From Lentisphaeria bacterium UBA1732 (GTDB lineage Bacteria > Verrucomicrobiota > Lentisphaeria > Victivallales > UBA1829), in assembly GCA_002315855.1 (NCBI GenBank), contig DCIG01000064.1, forward strand, positions 1 to 5,413: 5,413 nt of DNA, in the 5' to 3' direction. Under the pieces are notes generated by a model. It was not told the DNA's origin and searched no databases. It was given only the letters and a program-made list of their open reading frames with translations. The stretch's first letter is position 1. Every line of letters begins with the position of its first letter. Positions 1-5,413 of the stretch are shown here, in pieces. The position numbers and the translations under genes were made by a program.

Positions 1-46
1 TTTCAATTAACGCAACGCACATTTCATCAAAAAATCCTCTGTTCAT
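1..46 (-). CDS. Possible start of a divergent gene, cut by the left edge
   Basis: On the minus strand an ATG at 46-44 opens a frame that stays open to the window edge and reads MNRGFFDEMCVALIE. Nothing about function can be said from 15 residues. There is no good ribosome binding site in front of this ATG. An AGAGGA (complement of 35-40) lies 12 bases ahead of a second in-frame ATG at 22-20, which is long spacing. The A+T-rich stretch from 47 to 125 would serve as a shared divergent promoter region, which is the main reason to list it. It could equally be chance. Confidence 0.25.
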   Translation of the reverse strand, partial: MNRGFFDEMCVALIE

Positions 47-48
47 AC

Positions 49-76
49 TTGAAAAAAAACATATCTATGTTATATT
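49..76 (+). promoter_or_regulatory. Promoter of the CorC-like/phosphatase operon
   Basis: A -35 box TTGAAA (49-54) and a -10 box TATATT (71-76) are separated by 16 bases. Each hexamer matches the sigma70 consensus at five of six positions. The bases TGT directly before the -10 box form an extended -10. Transcription would begin near 83 and leave a leader of about 43 bases before the ATG at 126. The same hexamers, spacer and TGN recur at 4711-4738. Confidence 0.7.
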
Positions 77-125
77 ACTATGTTTATCATAACTTTATCC
101 CCAATCGGAGTCGCCCCATTCTTTT

Positions 126-1397
126 ATGACAGCTGCGTGCATTACCTTCATCGTCATCCTTCTGCTGTTTTCGGCGTTCTTTTCTGCGTCTGAAACAGCG
201 TACTCTTCCTTGAATAAAAATCGTCTGAAAACCGCTGCGGAAAAAGGTCAGAATCGTCCTGCCGAAATCGCATGCAAGCTCAGCGACCACTACGACAAAC
301 TGATTGCGACAATCCTGATCGGCAATAATTTAGTCAACATCCTCCTCGCCTCTTTTTCCACGGTTCTCTTTGTCAAATGGTTCGGTGAAAAAGGTGCCCT
401 CATCAGCTCCATCGGCATCACTGCCATCGTGATTATTTTCGGTGAAATCACCCCGAAAACCCTCGCTAAAGACTGTCCCGAACGTTTAGCCATGGCGGTT
501 GCCCCTTTCCTGAATATCCTCATTTGGATTCTTACGCCCGTCTGCAATATCTTCTCCGCGTGGACTCATTTTCTCATCAAATCGTTCCACCTCCAGCCCT
601 CGAACAAGGTGTCTTCGGAGGAGCTTCTTCTCCTCGTCGATGAGGTTCAGCAGGGCGGCAGCATCAACTCCAATGAAGGTGAACTTCTCCGCAACGCCAT
701 CGAATTTTCCGAGCAGGAAGCGAAAGATATTGCCACCCCACGTGTCAAACTCGCCGCCGTCCCCATCACGATGGACAAGGCGGACATTGCCGCTCACTTC
801 ACCGAAACCAAGTTTTCCCGCCTCATCGTCTACGAAAACAACATTGACAACATTGTCGGTGCCATCCATCGTAAAAACTTTTTCACAGGACGCGGCATTA
901 CGCCCCGCCCCGTGCGCGACATCATTACGCCTCCGCTTTTCGTTTCCACGAACGAAAAAATCAGTCTTCTTCTCCGCAAACTCCAGCGTCGCAAAGCTCA
1001 GCTCGCCGTTGTCATTGATGAATTTGGCGGCACGTATGGCATCGTAACCATGGAGGACGTTCTGGAAGAGCTGGTCGGAGAAATCTGGGACGAAACGGAC
1101 GACATTATTGAACCGTTCAAGCGCATTTCCGACACCCTCGTTCAAGTTGACGCCTCGGTCGATTTTGATGATTTCAGCGACTATTTCCACCTTGACATCG
1201 AATCCGACATGGTCTCCGTCAATGGCTGGGTCATTGACAATATGGATGGCATTCCCCAAGTCGGCGAATCCTTCAATTTCAAAAACCTGACCATCACGAT
1301 TCAGAAGGTCGAACATCGCTGTGTCTCGCAGATTGAAGTCACCATTCATCCGGATACAGCTCATGCTCCCGAAGCCACCGAAGAAACAGAAGAGTAA
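126..1397 (+). CDS. CNNM/CorC family membrane protein (DUF21, CBS pair, CorC_HlyC)
   Basis: This is a 423-residue inner-membrane protein of the hemolysin-C/CorC/CNNM family, whose studied members are linked to Mg2+ (and Co2+) export or homeostasis. The DUF21 membrane domain covers about residues 1-160, with hydrophobic segments near 5-21, 57-84, 92-113 and 122-150. Family signatures are SASETAYSSLN (20-30), LIGNNLVNIL (64-73) and FGEITPK (105-111). A cytosolic CBS pair follows at about 200-320. It begins at TPRVKL and ends in EFGGTYGIVTMEDVLEELVGEI-like sequence, the strongest signature, at 299-320. A CorC_HlyC domain spans about 335-407, then a short acidic tail. Length is normal for the family. 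No earlier in-frame start exists after the stop at 90-92. The only Shine-Dalgarno-like bases, GGAG at 107-110, are 15 bases away, so initiation may be weak. Membership is certain; the ion transported is inferred from relatives. Confidence 0.95.
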   Translation: MTAACITFIVILLLFSAFFSASETAYSSLNKNRLKTAAEKGQNRPAEIACKLSDHYDKLIATILIGNNLVNILLASFSTVLFVKWFGEKGALISSIGITAIVIIFGEITPKTLAKDCPERLAMAVAPFLNILIWILTPVCNIFSAWTHFLIKSFHLQPSNKVSSEELLLLVDEVQQGGSINSNEGELLRNAIEFSEQEAKDIATPRVKLAAVPITMDKADIAAHFTETKFSRLIVYENNIDNIVGAIHRKNFFTGRGITPRPVRDIITPPLFVSTNEKISLLLRKLQRRKAQLAVVIDEFGGTYGIVTMEDVLEELVGEIWDETDDIIEPFKRISDTLVQVDASVDFDDFSDYFHLDIESDMVSVNGWVIDNMDGIPQVGESFNFKNLTITIQKVEHRCVSQIEVTIHPDTAHAPEATEETEE

Positions 1398-1403
1398 TCC
1401 CTT

Positions 1404-1877
1404 ATGATCAGCATTCTTTTCGTTTGCCACGGCAATATTTGCCGCAGTCCCATGGGGGAATTTATCATGAAAAACCTTGTCGAAAAGGCTCGTCTTTCCA
1501 ATTTTTTTCACATCGAATCCGCCGCCACCAGCACCGAAGAAATCGGAAATCCCGTTTATCCGCCTGCATGTGCCATGCTGAGCCGTCATCGAATTTCATG
1601 TCAGGGGAAAACAGCCCGTCAGCTCCGTCGCGATGACTACGAACTTTACGACCTGCTCATTGGCATGGATGCCGCCAATATCCGCAATATGAATCGTATT
1701 TGCGGCGGCGATCCCGACAATAAGATACACCTCCTTTTAGACTATACCGGACGCCCCGGTCTTGAAGTCGCCGATCCTTGGTATACAGACCGTTTTGATA
1801 AAGCCTGGGATGATATTTACAAAGGCTGCACAGCCCTTTTAAAGCATCTGCGGGAGGAATATCATCTTTATAAATAA
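1404..1877 (+). CDS. Low-molecular-weight protein-tyrosine phosphatase
   Basis: The 157-residue product is a cytosolic phosphatase that removes phosphate from phosphotyrosine (in some relatives phosphoarginine) through a cysteinyl-phosphate intermediate. The P-loop near the N-terminus reads CHGNICRS, giving nucleophile Cys8 and phosphate-binding Arg14. The general acid is Asp124 in the DPWY motif (124-127). SAATSTEEIGNP (39-50) and LLIGMD (84-89) also fit the family, and the length is typical. All catalytic residues are present, so it should be active. It starts six bases after the preceding stop codon, with only a purine-rich AGAAGAG at the end of the upstream gene as a binding site, so translation is probably coupled. 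The substrate is unknown. No capsule, exopolysaccharide or tyrosine-kinase gene is adjacent, so a Wzb-like role is not supported here. Confidence 0.95.
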   Translation: MISILFVCHGNICRSPMGEFIMKNLVEKARLSNFFHIESAATSTEEIGNPVYPPACAMLSRHRISCQGKTARQLRRDDYELYDLLIGMDAANIRNMNRICGGDPDNKIHLLLDYTGRPGLEVADPWYTDRFDKAWDDIYKGCTALLKHLREEYHLYK

Positions 1878-1878
1878 C

Positions 1879-1898
1879 ATCTTATTTCCCAATAAGAT
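1879..1898 (+). other. A+T-rich hairpin just after the phosphatase stop codon
   Basis: Perfect 8-base arms ATCTTATT (1879-1886) and AATAAGAT (1891-1898) enclose a TCCC loop, starting one base after the TAA. T-rich sequence follows (ACATTTTACCCATTTTTT), but the T run is displaced and the stem has little G+C. It may be a weak first terminator or an mRNA 3'-end stabiliser ahead of the stronger terminator at 2011-2048. Confidence 0.45.
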
Positions 1899-2010
1899 AC
1901 ATTTTACCCATTTTTTCCTTATATATCACTTCAGATAAGCCCCACACACGATTGTCCTGTCATCCGATTATCTTCATAATTCAATATCTTATCTCCCATT
2001 TTATCCATCA

Positions 2011-2048
2011 AAAAAGCTCACCCGACTTTTCAGAAAGGTGAGCTTTTT
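2011..2048. terminator. Bidirectional intrinsic terminator between convergent genes
   Basis: Perfect 12-base arms AAAAAGCTCACC (2011-2022) and GGTGAGCTTTTT (2037-2048) flank a 14-base loop. The core GCTCACC/GGTGAGC supplies a G+C-rich stem, and the outer A and T tracts give a U run on either transcript. It lies 133 bases after the phosphatase stop and 53 bases beyond the stop of the minus-strand gene, so it can end both transcription units. Confidence 0.85.
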
Positions 2049-2101
2049 CTCAAATGCACTAATCTCAAAAATCCTTTTGAAATCAGCTTATAATTTATGC
2101 C

Positions 2102-3628
2102 TTACAGTTCATCGGGAGAATGTTCATCCGTTTCTCCCTGTTCGGGATTGATGTTCTCAGGGGCAATGCCGGCCATGTCGTCGCGGCGGTCGTCCTTCGG
2201 CACAGTGAATCTGCGGGTCGAGTAGGACGGCACAGAATCGTAGGAGCTTTCGCCCTCTTCTGCGTCGCTGTTGCGGCGGGAGGAATAGGACGGACGGTCA
2301 AAATCTTCAAAATCATGCGCCCCGTTATTATAGTCCATGCGGTCGCCGGGATACGCTCCGTCCTGATCCTGCAACCCGCCGCCCAATGGAATGCGCATAT
2401 CGGTGCGCATACGGTCACGGGGTGAGAATGACGGACGTCTTCCCGGATAACGCCGGAAGCCGCGGTCCATTGAGTTGGCATACATTTCCGCCTGCTGGTA
2501 GTTGCGCAATTCTGTTTCGCAGTAATCCAGTTTCGTATAAACACGATCAAGCTCTTCAATCGCCTGATTCAGTTCTTCCATGGTGCTTTCATGACTGCGG
2601 CGCAGTGTCGCGATTACGTTCTTCAGTGTTTCTTCGCGGGAATCTGCATCCGGCTTGTCCTTTAATTCTTCCAAAGCGAGCTGGGTTGCCAGCGTTGATA
2701 CATCAGGCACGAAACGCAGGTTGCCCCAGTACAGGCGGCGCACGGTAATCCAGTAATGTGCCGTGGAAATGACAAAATCGGCAAACAAATCGGGACCGAT
2801 CTGACCTTTGTAACGCCAGTTCCAAATATCGCGTTTCTGTTTGGTGCGGTGTTCGTGCGGATTGCCGTTTTCCAGGTCGAGATACGGCAGATAGGTACGA
2901 TATGCACCGTCGTAGACTGCCCATTTCTTGCCCACGATACTGGAGAATTCATAGCCGGCGCGGAAACTCAGTCTTGCCACAAACGCATACCCCACCACCT
3001 GACTTGCGACATATTCTGCATCAATCAGATAGCTCGGCGGCGTCTTCGTGTAATCCCACAGATTGCGGTTGATTTCAGAGATTACCATTACCGGAATGGT
3101 ACGTCCGGGGAAGTTCAGCAGCGCAAGCAGATTCTGCACATCCTCAGGCTCTTCAATCTTGAGATAATTATTTTTCAGCGGAAGCATTTGCGTCAGATTG
3201 AACTCATTGATCAGCAAATCAATCAGCGGCAAATTCTTCTGCAATGCTTTTACATCGGGACCTGATGTAACTTCAATTCGGATTCCCAAAACCAGCTGGT
3301 CATTTTCCTGAACCGTGCCAATATCATAGAACCAGGTATAGGTACGATCTTCTGAAAGGAAACGGAAACGAATCGTCCAAATCAGCTGATCAGGAATACA
3401 CACACATTCACATTGACTCCCTTGTTCTATATTATTAAACAAAAATCCATTTAATGATTTTTCCGAATCGGGCGGCTCCATTCCCACATTCTGTGCGGCA
3501 AATGGTACAACCACGCGGATTAAGCGCAGCAAAGCAGCAGGAATCCCCTCCGGACTGTCAACCACTGCGCGCAGTTGATACACAAGAAGCCGCATGATTT
3601 GCGGACGATGGAAATGATACACCGACAT
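2102..3628 (-). CDS. Uncharacterised 508-residue protein with coiled coil and charged disordered tail
   Basis: I do not recognise a named family. Residues 1-320 look like a folded alpha/beta protein rich in aromatic residues. Strand-like stretches include LIWTIRFRFL (82-91), TYTWFYDIG (96-104) and QLVLGIRIEV (111-120). RTIPVMVIS (176-184) is followed by a conserved-looking segment, KKWAVYDGAYRTYLPYLD (234-251). There is no signal peptide or membrane segment, so it is probably cytoplasmic. Residues 330-385 form a likely coiled coil (EELNQAIEELDRVYTKLDYC). Residues 388-508 are low-complexity, rich in Arg, Asp, Ser, Pro and Gly, and end very acidic, as expected for a disordered tail. The ATG at 3628 has a good ribosome binding site, GAGGTG (complement of 3634-3639), five bases away. 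The gene stands alone and converges on the phosphatase operon. That it is a real gene is secure from its length and amino-acid composition; its function is not. Confidence 0.9.
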   Translation of the reverse strand: MSVYHFHRPQIMRLLVYQLRAVVDSPEGIPAALLRLIRVVVPFAAQNVGMEPPDSEKSLNGFLFNNIEQGSQCECVCIPDQLIWTIRFRFLSEDRTYTWFYDIGTVQENDQLVLGIRIEVTSGPDVKALQKNLPLIDLLINEFNLTQMLPLKNNYLKIEEPEDVQNLLALLNFPGRTIPVMVISEINRNLWDYTKTPPSYLIDAEYVASQVVGYAFVARLSFRAGYEFSSIVGKKWAVYDGAYRTYLPYLDLENGNPHEHRTKQKRDIWNWRYKGQIGPDLFADFVISTAHYWITVRRLYWGNLRFVPDVSTLATQLALEELKDKPDADSREETLKNVIATLRRSHESTMEELNQAIEELDRVYTKLDYCETELRNYQQAEMYANSMDRGFRRYPGRRPSFSPRDRMRTDMRIPLGGGLQDQDGAYPGDRMDYNNGAHDFEDFDRPSYSSRRNSDAEEGESSYDSVPSYSTRRFTVPKDDRRDDMAGIAPENINPEQGETDEHSPDEL

Positions 3629-3781
3629 ACAAACACCTCATATTTTAATGGTTAAGTTCGCAACCTGTCTTATGCAGCTATTCCAATCTTTAACTGAGTG
3701 TCAGCCAGGTTTTGATATTATTTTTCCTTCTTCTCTGCAAAAGAATCTGCATTCATTTGCAAATGGAAGAATTTATGTTTT

Positions 3782-3810
3782 CGGAAGTGATTTAACTCAC
3801 TCCCGTTTTT
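3782..3810 (+). other. Hairpin followed by five Ts in the leader of the 508-residue gene
   Basis: Arms CGGAAGTGA (3782-3790) and TCACTCCCG (3797-3805) pair at eight of nine positions around a TTTAAC loop, with TTTTT at 3806-3810. On the plus strand this has the form of a short intrinsic terminator, though no plus-strand gene is convincing just upstream. On the minus strand it is a hairpin in the untranslated leader of the 508-residue gene, without a following U run. Confidence 0.35.
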
Positions 3811-3825
3811 ATGTTTCCGGTAATC

Positions 3826-3845
3826 GGTATCTCTGTAGAGAAACC
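3826..3845. promoter_or_regulatory. 20-base imperfect palindrome, candidate operator
   Basis: GGTATCTCT (3826-3834) and AGAGAAACC (3837-3845) match as inverted repeats at eight of nine positions around GT. The element touches the TATAAT box of the inner minus-strand promoter and covers its predicted start site near 3839, which is a typical place for a repressor operator. No regulator gene is visible in the window, so the binding protein is unknown. Confidence 0.4.
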
Positions 3846-3873
3846 ATTATATTTACCATCGCATTGACTTTAA
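3846..3873 (-). promoter_or_regulatory. Inner candidate promoter of the 508-residue gene
   Basis: Read on the minus strand, a perfect TATAAT (complement of 3846-3851) lies 16 bases after TTAAAG (complement of 3868-3873), a weak -35 box. Transcription would begin near 3839 and give a leader of about 210 bases. The strong -10 with a poor -35 would suit an activated or operator-controlled promoter. Confidence 0.45.
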
Positions 3874-3899
3874 TATAACTCATATCCCCCAAAAATCAA
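3872..3899 (-). promoter_or_regulatory. Outer candidate promoter of the 508-residue gene
   Basis: On the minus strand TTGATT (complement of 3894-3899) and TATATT (complement of 3872-3877) are 16 bases apart. The -10 hexamer and spacer equal those of the two plus-strand promoters, but it lacks the TG extension. Phased A-tracts lie directly behind the -35 box. The start would be near 3865, with a leader of about 235 bases. It competes with the inner candidate and both may be used. Confidence 0.45.
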
Positions 3900-3940
3900 G
3901 TAAAAAAATAAAAAATTATCGAAAAACAATAAAAAAAACG
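3891..3940. other. Phased A-tracts, probable curved DNA or UP element
   Basis: Thirty-six of these 50 bases are A on the plus strand. The A-tracts centre near 3893, 3905, 3912, 3924 and 3934, so several are about one helical turn apart, the arrangement that bends DNA. It lies directly upstream of the outer minus-strand promoter, where an A+T-rich UP element would contact the RNA polymerase alpha subunit. Confidence 0.4.
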
Positions 3941-4024
3941 TAAATAGAAGCGTTTTACGAGGTTTATATCATTTATTTCTGTTAGTCGGATTTCCTTGCA
4001 GTTTATTCATTACAAATGTAAGAC

Positions 4025-4076
4025 TTGCCGCTCCGTTCATTATTTCAAAATAATGTTTTCTCTCCTTTCCCGGCAA
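4025..4076. repeat. Nested inverted repeat
   Basis: The inner arms CATTATTT (4038-4045) and AAATAATG (4048-4055) are perfect with two bases between them. Outer arms TTGCCG (4025-4030) and CGGCAA (4071-4076) are also perfect, with 7 and 15 unpaired bases between inner and outer stems. It could be an 18-base operator or part of a structured RNA. No T run follows, so it does not look like a terminator. Confidence 0.4.
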
Positions 4077-4428
4077 ATTCCTTCAGCGTCTTATTCAATA
4101 TTATCTTATTGTACAATCCATTCTTCTTTTTTGATTTGTTTTGTCTGATTTTAAGTCATGATATGATAAATTCCAGATGCACTTTAAGAAACTAAATTAC
4201 AAATATCATCGTATTGGTTTATTTATGAAAACAGTTTAGCTAATATCCTTTTTCTTGCATATAAAATGAAATCCCCGTATTGATTTCCTGTCTGTTTTCT
4301 ATCTTCCCCATCATATTCTTTTGACATGGGAATCAATCATACTTGAATTCATCAAATTAATATTCAGAAAGATCGGATTATTCATAACACATTTGAAAAA
4401 AAGATGAAACGAATCTTCGATTTGTTAT

Positions 4429-4627
4429 CGGAAGCACTTTTCGCCGGATGATGAAATAATTGAATCTCAGGAAATGGACTTATGAAATAAAAATCAAATC
4501 TTGCAAACTGATGTCAAAAGTCATTGGCGAAAAGATTTGAAAACGAATCTCGCGCAGTTGTCGAAAATAGTTTGAGGTACCTGCTTGGAACACAGTCTCC
4601 GAAAGCACTCTTCCGGCAAATGCCGAA
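4429..4627 (+). repeat. Weak direct repeat pair
   Basis: CGGAAGCACTTTTCGCCGG at 4429-4447 resembles CGAAAGCACTCTTCCGG at 4600-4616, and both continue to an ATG and GAA with small gaps. The word AACGAATCT also occurs in the same order upstream of each copy (4408-4416 and 4542-4550). The offsets differ (171 and 134 bases), so insertions or deletions would be needed. This may be an old duplication or chance in biased DNA. Confidence 0.25.
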
Positions 4628-4710
4628 GAAAAATTCAAAGCGCCCGGCAGGACTTTTGAAATTAGCTCATAAATTAGTCCGAATCTTTCAATTTTCTTTG
4701 CATGTCCCCC

Positions 4711-4738
4711 TTGAAATACAACTCTCTTATGCTATATT
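4711..4738 (+). promoter_or_regulatory. Promoter of the membrane-anchored protein gene
   Basis: TTGAAA (4711-4716), 16 bases, then TATATT (4733-4738), with TGC directly before the -10 box. Transcription would start near 4745 and leave a 39-base leader. Hexamers, spacer length and extended -10 equal those of the promoter at 49-76, and the two share TATGYTATATTA. Confidence 0.75.
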
Positions 4739-4783
4739 AAAGCAAATTCAACTTTCAAAACATACACGAAAGGAACGATTCTT

Positions 4784-5413
4784 ATGGAAAAAAGAGATAT
4801 TGTTATCGGAACCGGCATTGTTTGCGTCGCGCTGGCTGTCGGTATTTCGGTTGCAGTCCTCAACTCGAAAAAGGAAGCCCCTGCCCCTGTGGAAGAACCT
4901 CCGGTTGAGGTGGTTGAAGAGCAGCCGCCCGCAGAACCTGAAGCTCCTGCCAGACGCCAGCGTCGTTCCAATATTAACCTCAATGCAGGCTTCAACAATA
5001 TGATGCCGCTCCAGCAGAACGGTCAAGTTCAGCGGATGCCTACCAAGGAAGAAGCCATTCAGGGTGCTCGTGATATTTTGAATGCTTACCGCAGCGCCAC
5101 GCCGCAGGAAAAACAGCAGTTCGCAATGGCGATGACGGTTACTTCCATGGTTGTGAATGGAATTGCTCAGAATGCTTCCAGCTTTATCGGCAGATTGTCT
5201 CCCGAACAGCAGGAACAAGCCATCCAGAGTGCAACGCAGGCACAGGAACTCCTCGGTGCGGTTGCATCTGAACTTGGCGATTCCACCTCTCAGGAGGAAC
5301 GCGCCGTCTTTGGCAACGCATTCCAGTCCCTGAATAATCTGAATGACAGTATCATCAATCCGCGTCCCGCCGGCAATATGGGCGGCGGCTTCGGCGGCGG
5401 CAACTTCGGCGGC
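4784..5413 (+). CDS. Single-pass membrane protein, Pro/Glu linker and Gly-rich region; 3' end outside the window
   Basis: I do not recognise the family. The 210 residues seen begin with a charged start (MEKRD) and one hydrophobic segment (about 6-26), a signal anchor. There is no signal-peptidase or lipobox motif, since Cys14 lacks the usual context. The charge pattern suggests the rest faces the periplasm, but this is inference. A Pro/Glu-rich linker (31-55) leads to a basic patch RRQRR (57-61). A Gln-rich, apparently helical domain follows at about 86-190 (SPEQQEQAIQSATQAQELLG, 139-158). From residue 200 the sequence turns into GGGFGGGNFGG and is still open at the edge. The ATG has AGGA at 4771-4774, nine bases away, and a strong promoter upstream, so the start is well supported. 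The linker resembles periplasmic spacers of envelope proteins; a scaffold or assembly role is only a guess. Confidence 0.85.
   Translation, partial: MEKRDIVIGTGIVCVALAVGISVAVLNSKKEAPAPVEEPPVEVVEEQPPAEPEAPARRQRRSNINLNAGFNNMMPLQQNGQVQRMPTKEEAIQGARDILNAYRSATPQEKQQFAMAMTVTSMVVNGIAQNASSFIGRLSPEQQEQAIQSATQAQELLGAVASELGDSTSQEERAVFGNAFQSLNNLNDSIINPRPAGNMGGGFGGGNFGG

Larger units (their letters stand above)
3941..4710. other. About 0.8 kb of A+T-rich DNA without a convincing gene
   Basis: No frame here has a plausible start, binding site and coding composition together. What can be seen is a set of inverted repeats. Mutually exclusive hairpins sit around 3935-3959 (AAAACG/CGTTTT or CGTAAA/TTTACG). 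A nested repeat lies at 4025-4076, and a 10-base palindrome ATTGTACAAT at 4108-4117. A hairpin with 8-base arms is at 4408-4426, and another with a CGGCA/TGCCG core at 4610-4628. A consensus TTGACA at 4321-4326 has only a poor -10 (TTGAAT, 4343-4348). The stretch may hold a small RNA, regulatory sites or a decayed gene. Confidence 0.5.

Noticed and set aside
1..129. Plus-strand frame 1 open from the left edge to a TGA at 127-129, as if an upstream gene ended there
   Set aside because: The translated composition is not protein-like, and the promoter at 49-76 would sit inside it.
486..1589. A 367-codon minus-strand frame
   Set aside because: It is antisense to the CorC-like gene and phosphatase, both of which carry unmistakable family motifs; the frame is a shadow of their codon bias.
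3754..3765. Perfect 12-base palindrome CATTTGCAAATG
   Set aside because: About one such palindrome is expected by chance in a window of this length, and it has no informative position relative to a promoter.
3713..3844. An open minus-strand stretch in the leader containing two RKHK words 12 codons apart
   Set aside because: It begins directly after a stop codon at the -10 box and has no plausible start. The only ATG near its end (3763-3761) gives 12 residues and has no binding site.
3648..3878. A 76-codon plus-strand frame divergent from the 508-residue gene (MVKFATCLMQLF...)
   Set aside because: There is no ribosome binding site, its start overlaps the minus-strand gene's leader, any promoter would lie inside that gene, and the residue pattern fits no family I know. 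The minus-strand promoter signals explain the region better.
4321..4348. Consensus -35 TTGACA in the gene-poor stretch
   Set aside because: The best -10 at suitable spacing is TTGAAT, and no gene follows; it is kept only as a note in the gap description.
4524..5003. A 159-codon plus-strand frame starting at TTG
   Set aside because: It has no Shine-Dalgarno sequence, and its second half is a shifted-frame shadow of the gene starting at 4784, which has a clear promoter, binding site and signal anchor.

Overview
The window carries three complete protein-coding genes and the start of a fourth. Coding DNA is of intermediate G+C, while the spaces between genes are strongly A+T-rich. There is no rRNA, tRNA, CRISPR array, insertion sequence or phage gene that I can recognise. 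The organism cannot be fixed from this sequence. The promoters look like ordinary sigma70/sigmaA types. The phosphatase resembles, from memory, versions common in anaerobic gut bacteria. The uncharacterised large protein and the membrane-anchored, Gly-rich protein would suit a Gram-negative bacterium, perhaps of the Planctomycetes-Verrucomicrobia-Lentisphaerota group, but this is only a low-confidence guess.

Left part (1-1900): a well-formed promoter drives a two-gene operon. The first gene encodes a CNNM/CorC-type membrane protein (DUF21, paired CBS domains, CorC_HlyC domain). Six bases downstream lies a low-molecular-weight protein-tyrosine phosphatase with an intact catalytic loop. A few codons of a divergent gene may lie at the extreme left edge.

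Middle (1900-3900): an inverted repeat with A and T tracts on its two sides forms a bidirectional terminator between the operon and a convergent 508-residue gene on the minus strand. I cannot name that protein. It has an alpha/beta-looking body, a coiled coil and a long charged, probably disordered tail. Its upstream region is elaborate: two candidate promoters, phased A-tracts behind the outer one, a 20-base imperfect palindrome next to the inner -10 box, and a leader of roughly 200 bases or more.

Right part (3900-5413): about 0.8 kb of A+T-rich DNA without a convincing gene. It holds several inverted repeats, one of them nested, and a weak collinear repeat. A promoter with the same hexamers, spacer and extended -10 as the left operon then starts a gene for a single-pass membrane protein, which is cut by the window edge as its Gly-rich segment begins.

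No recognised defence, secretion or biosynthetic system is visible. The best leads are the uncharacterised 508-residue protein with its regulatory region, and the promoter type shared by the first operon and the last gene.
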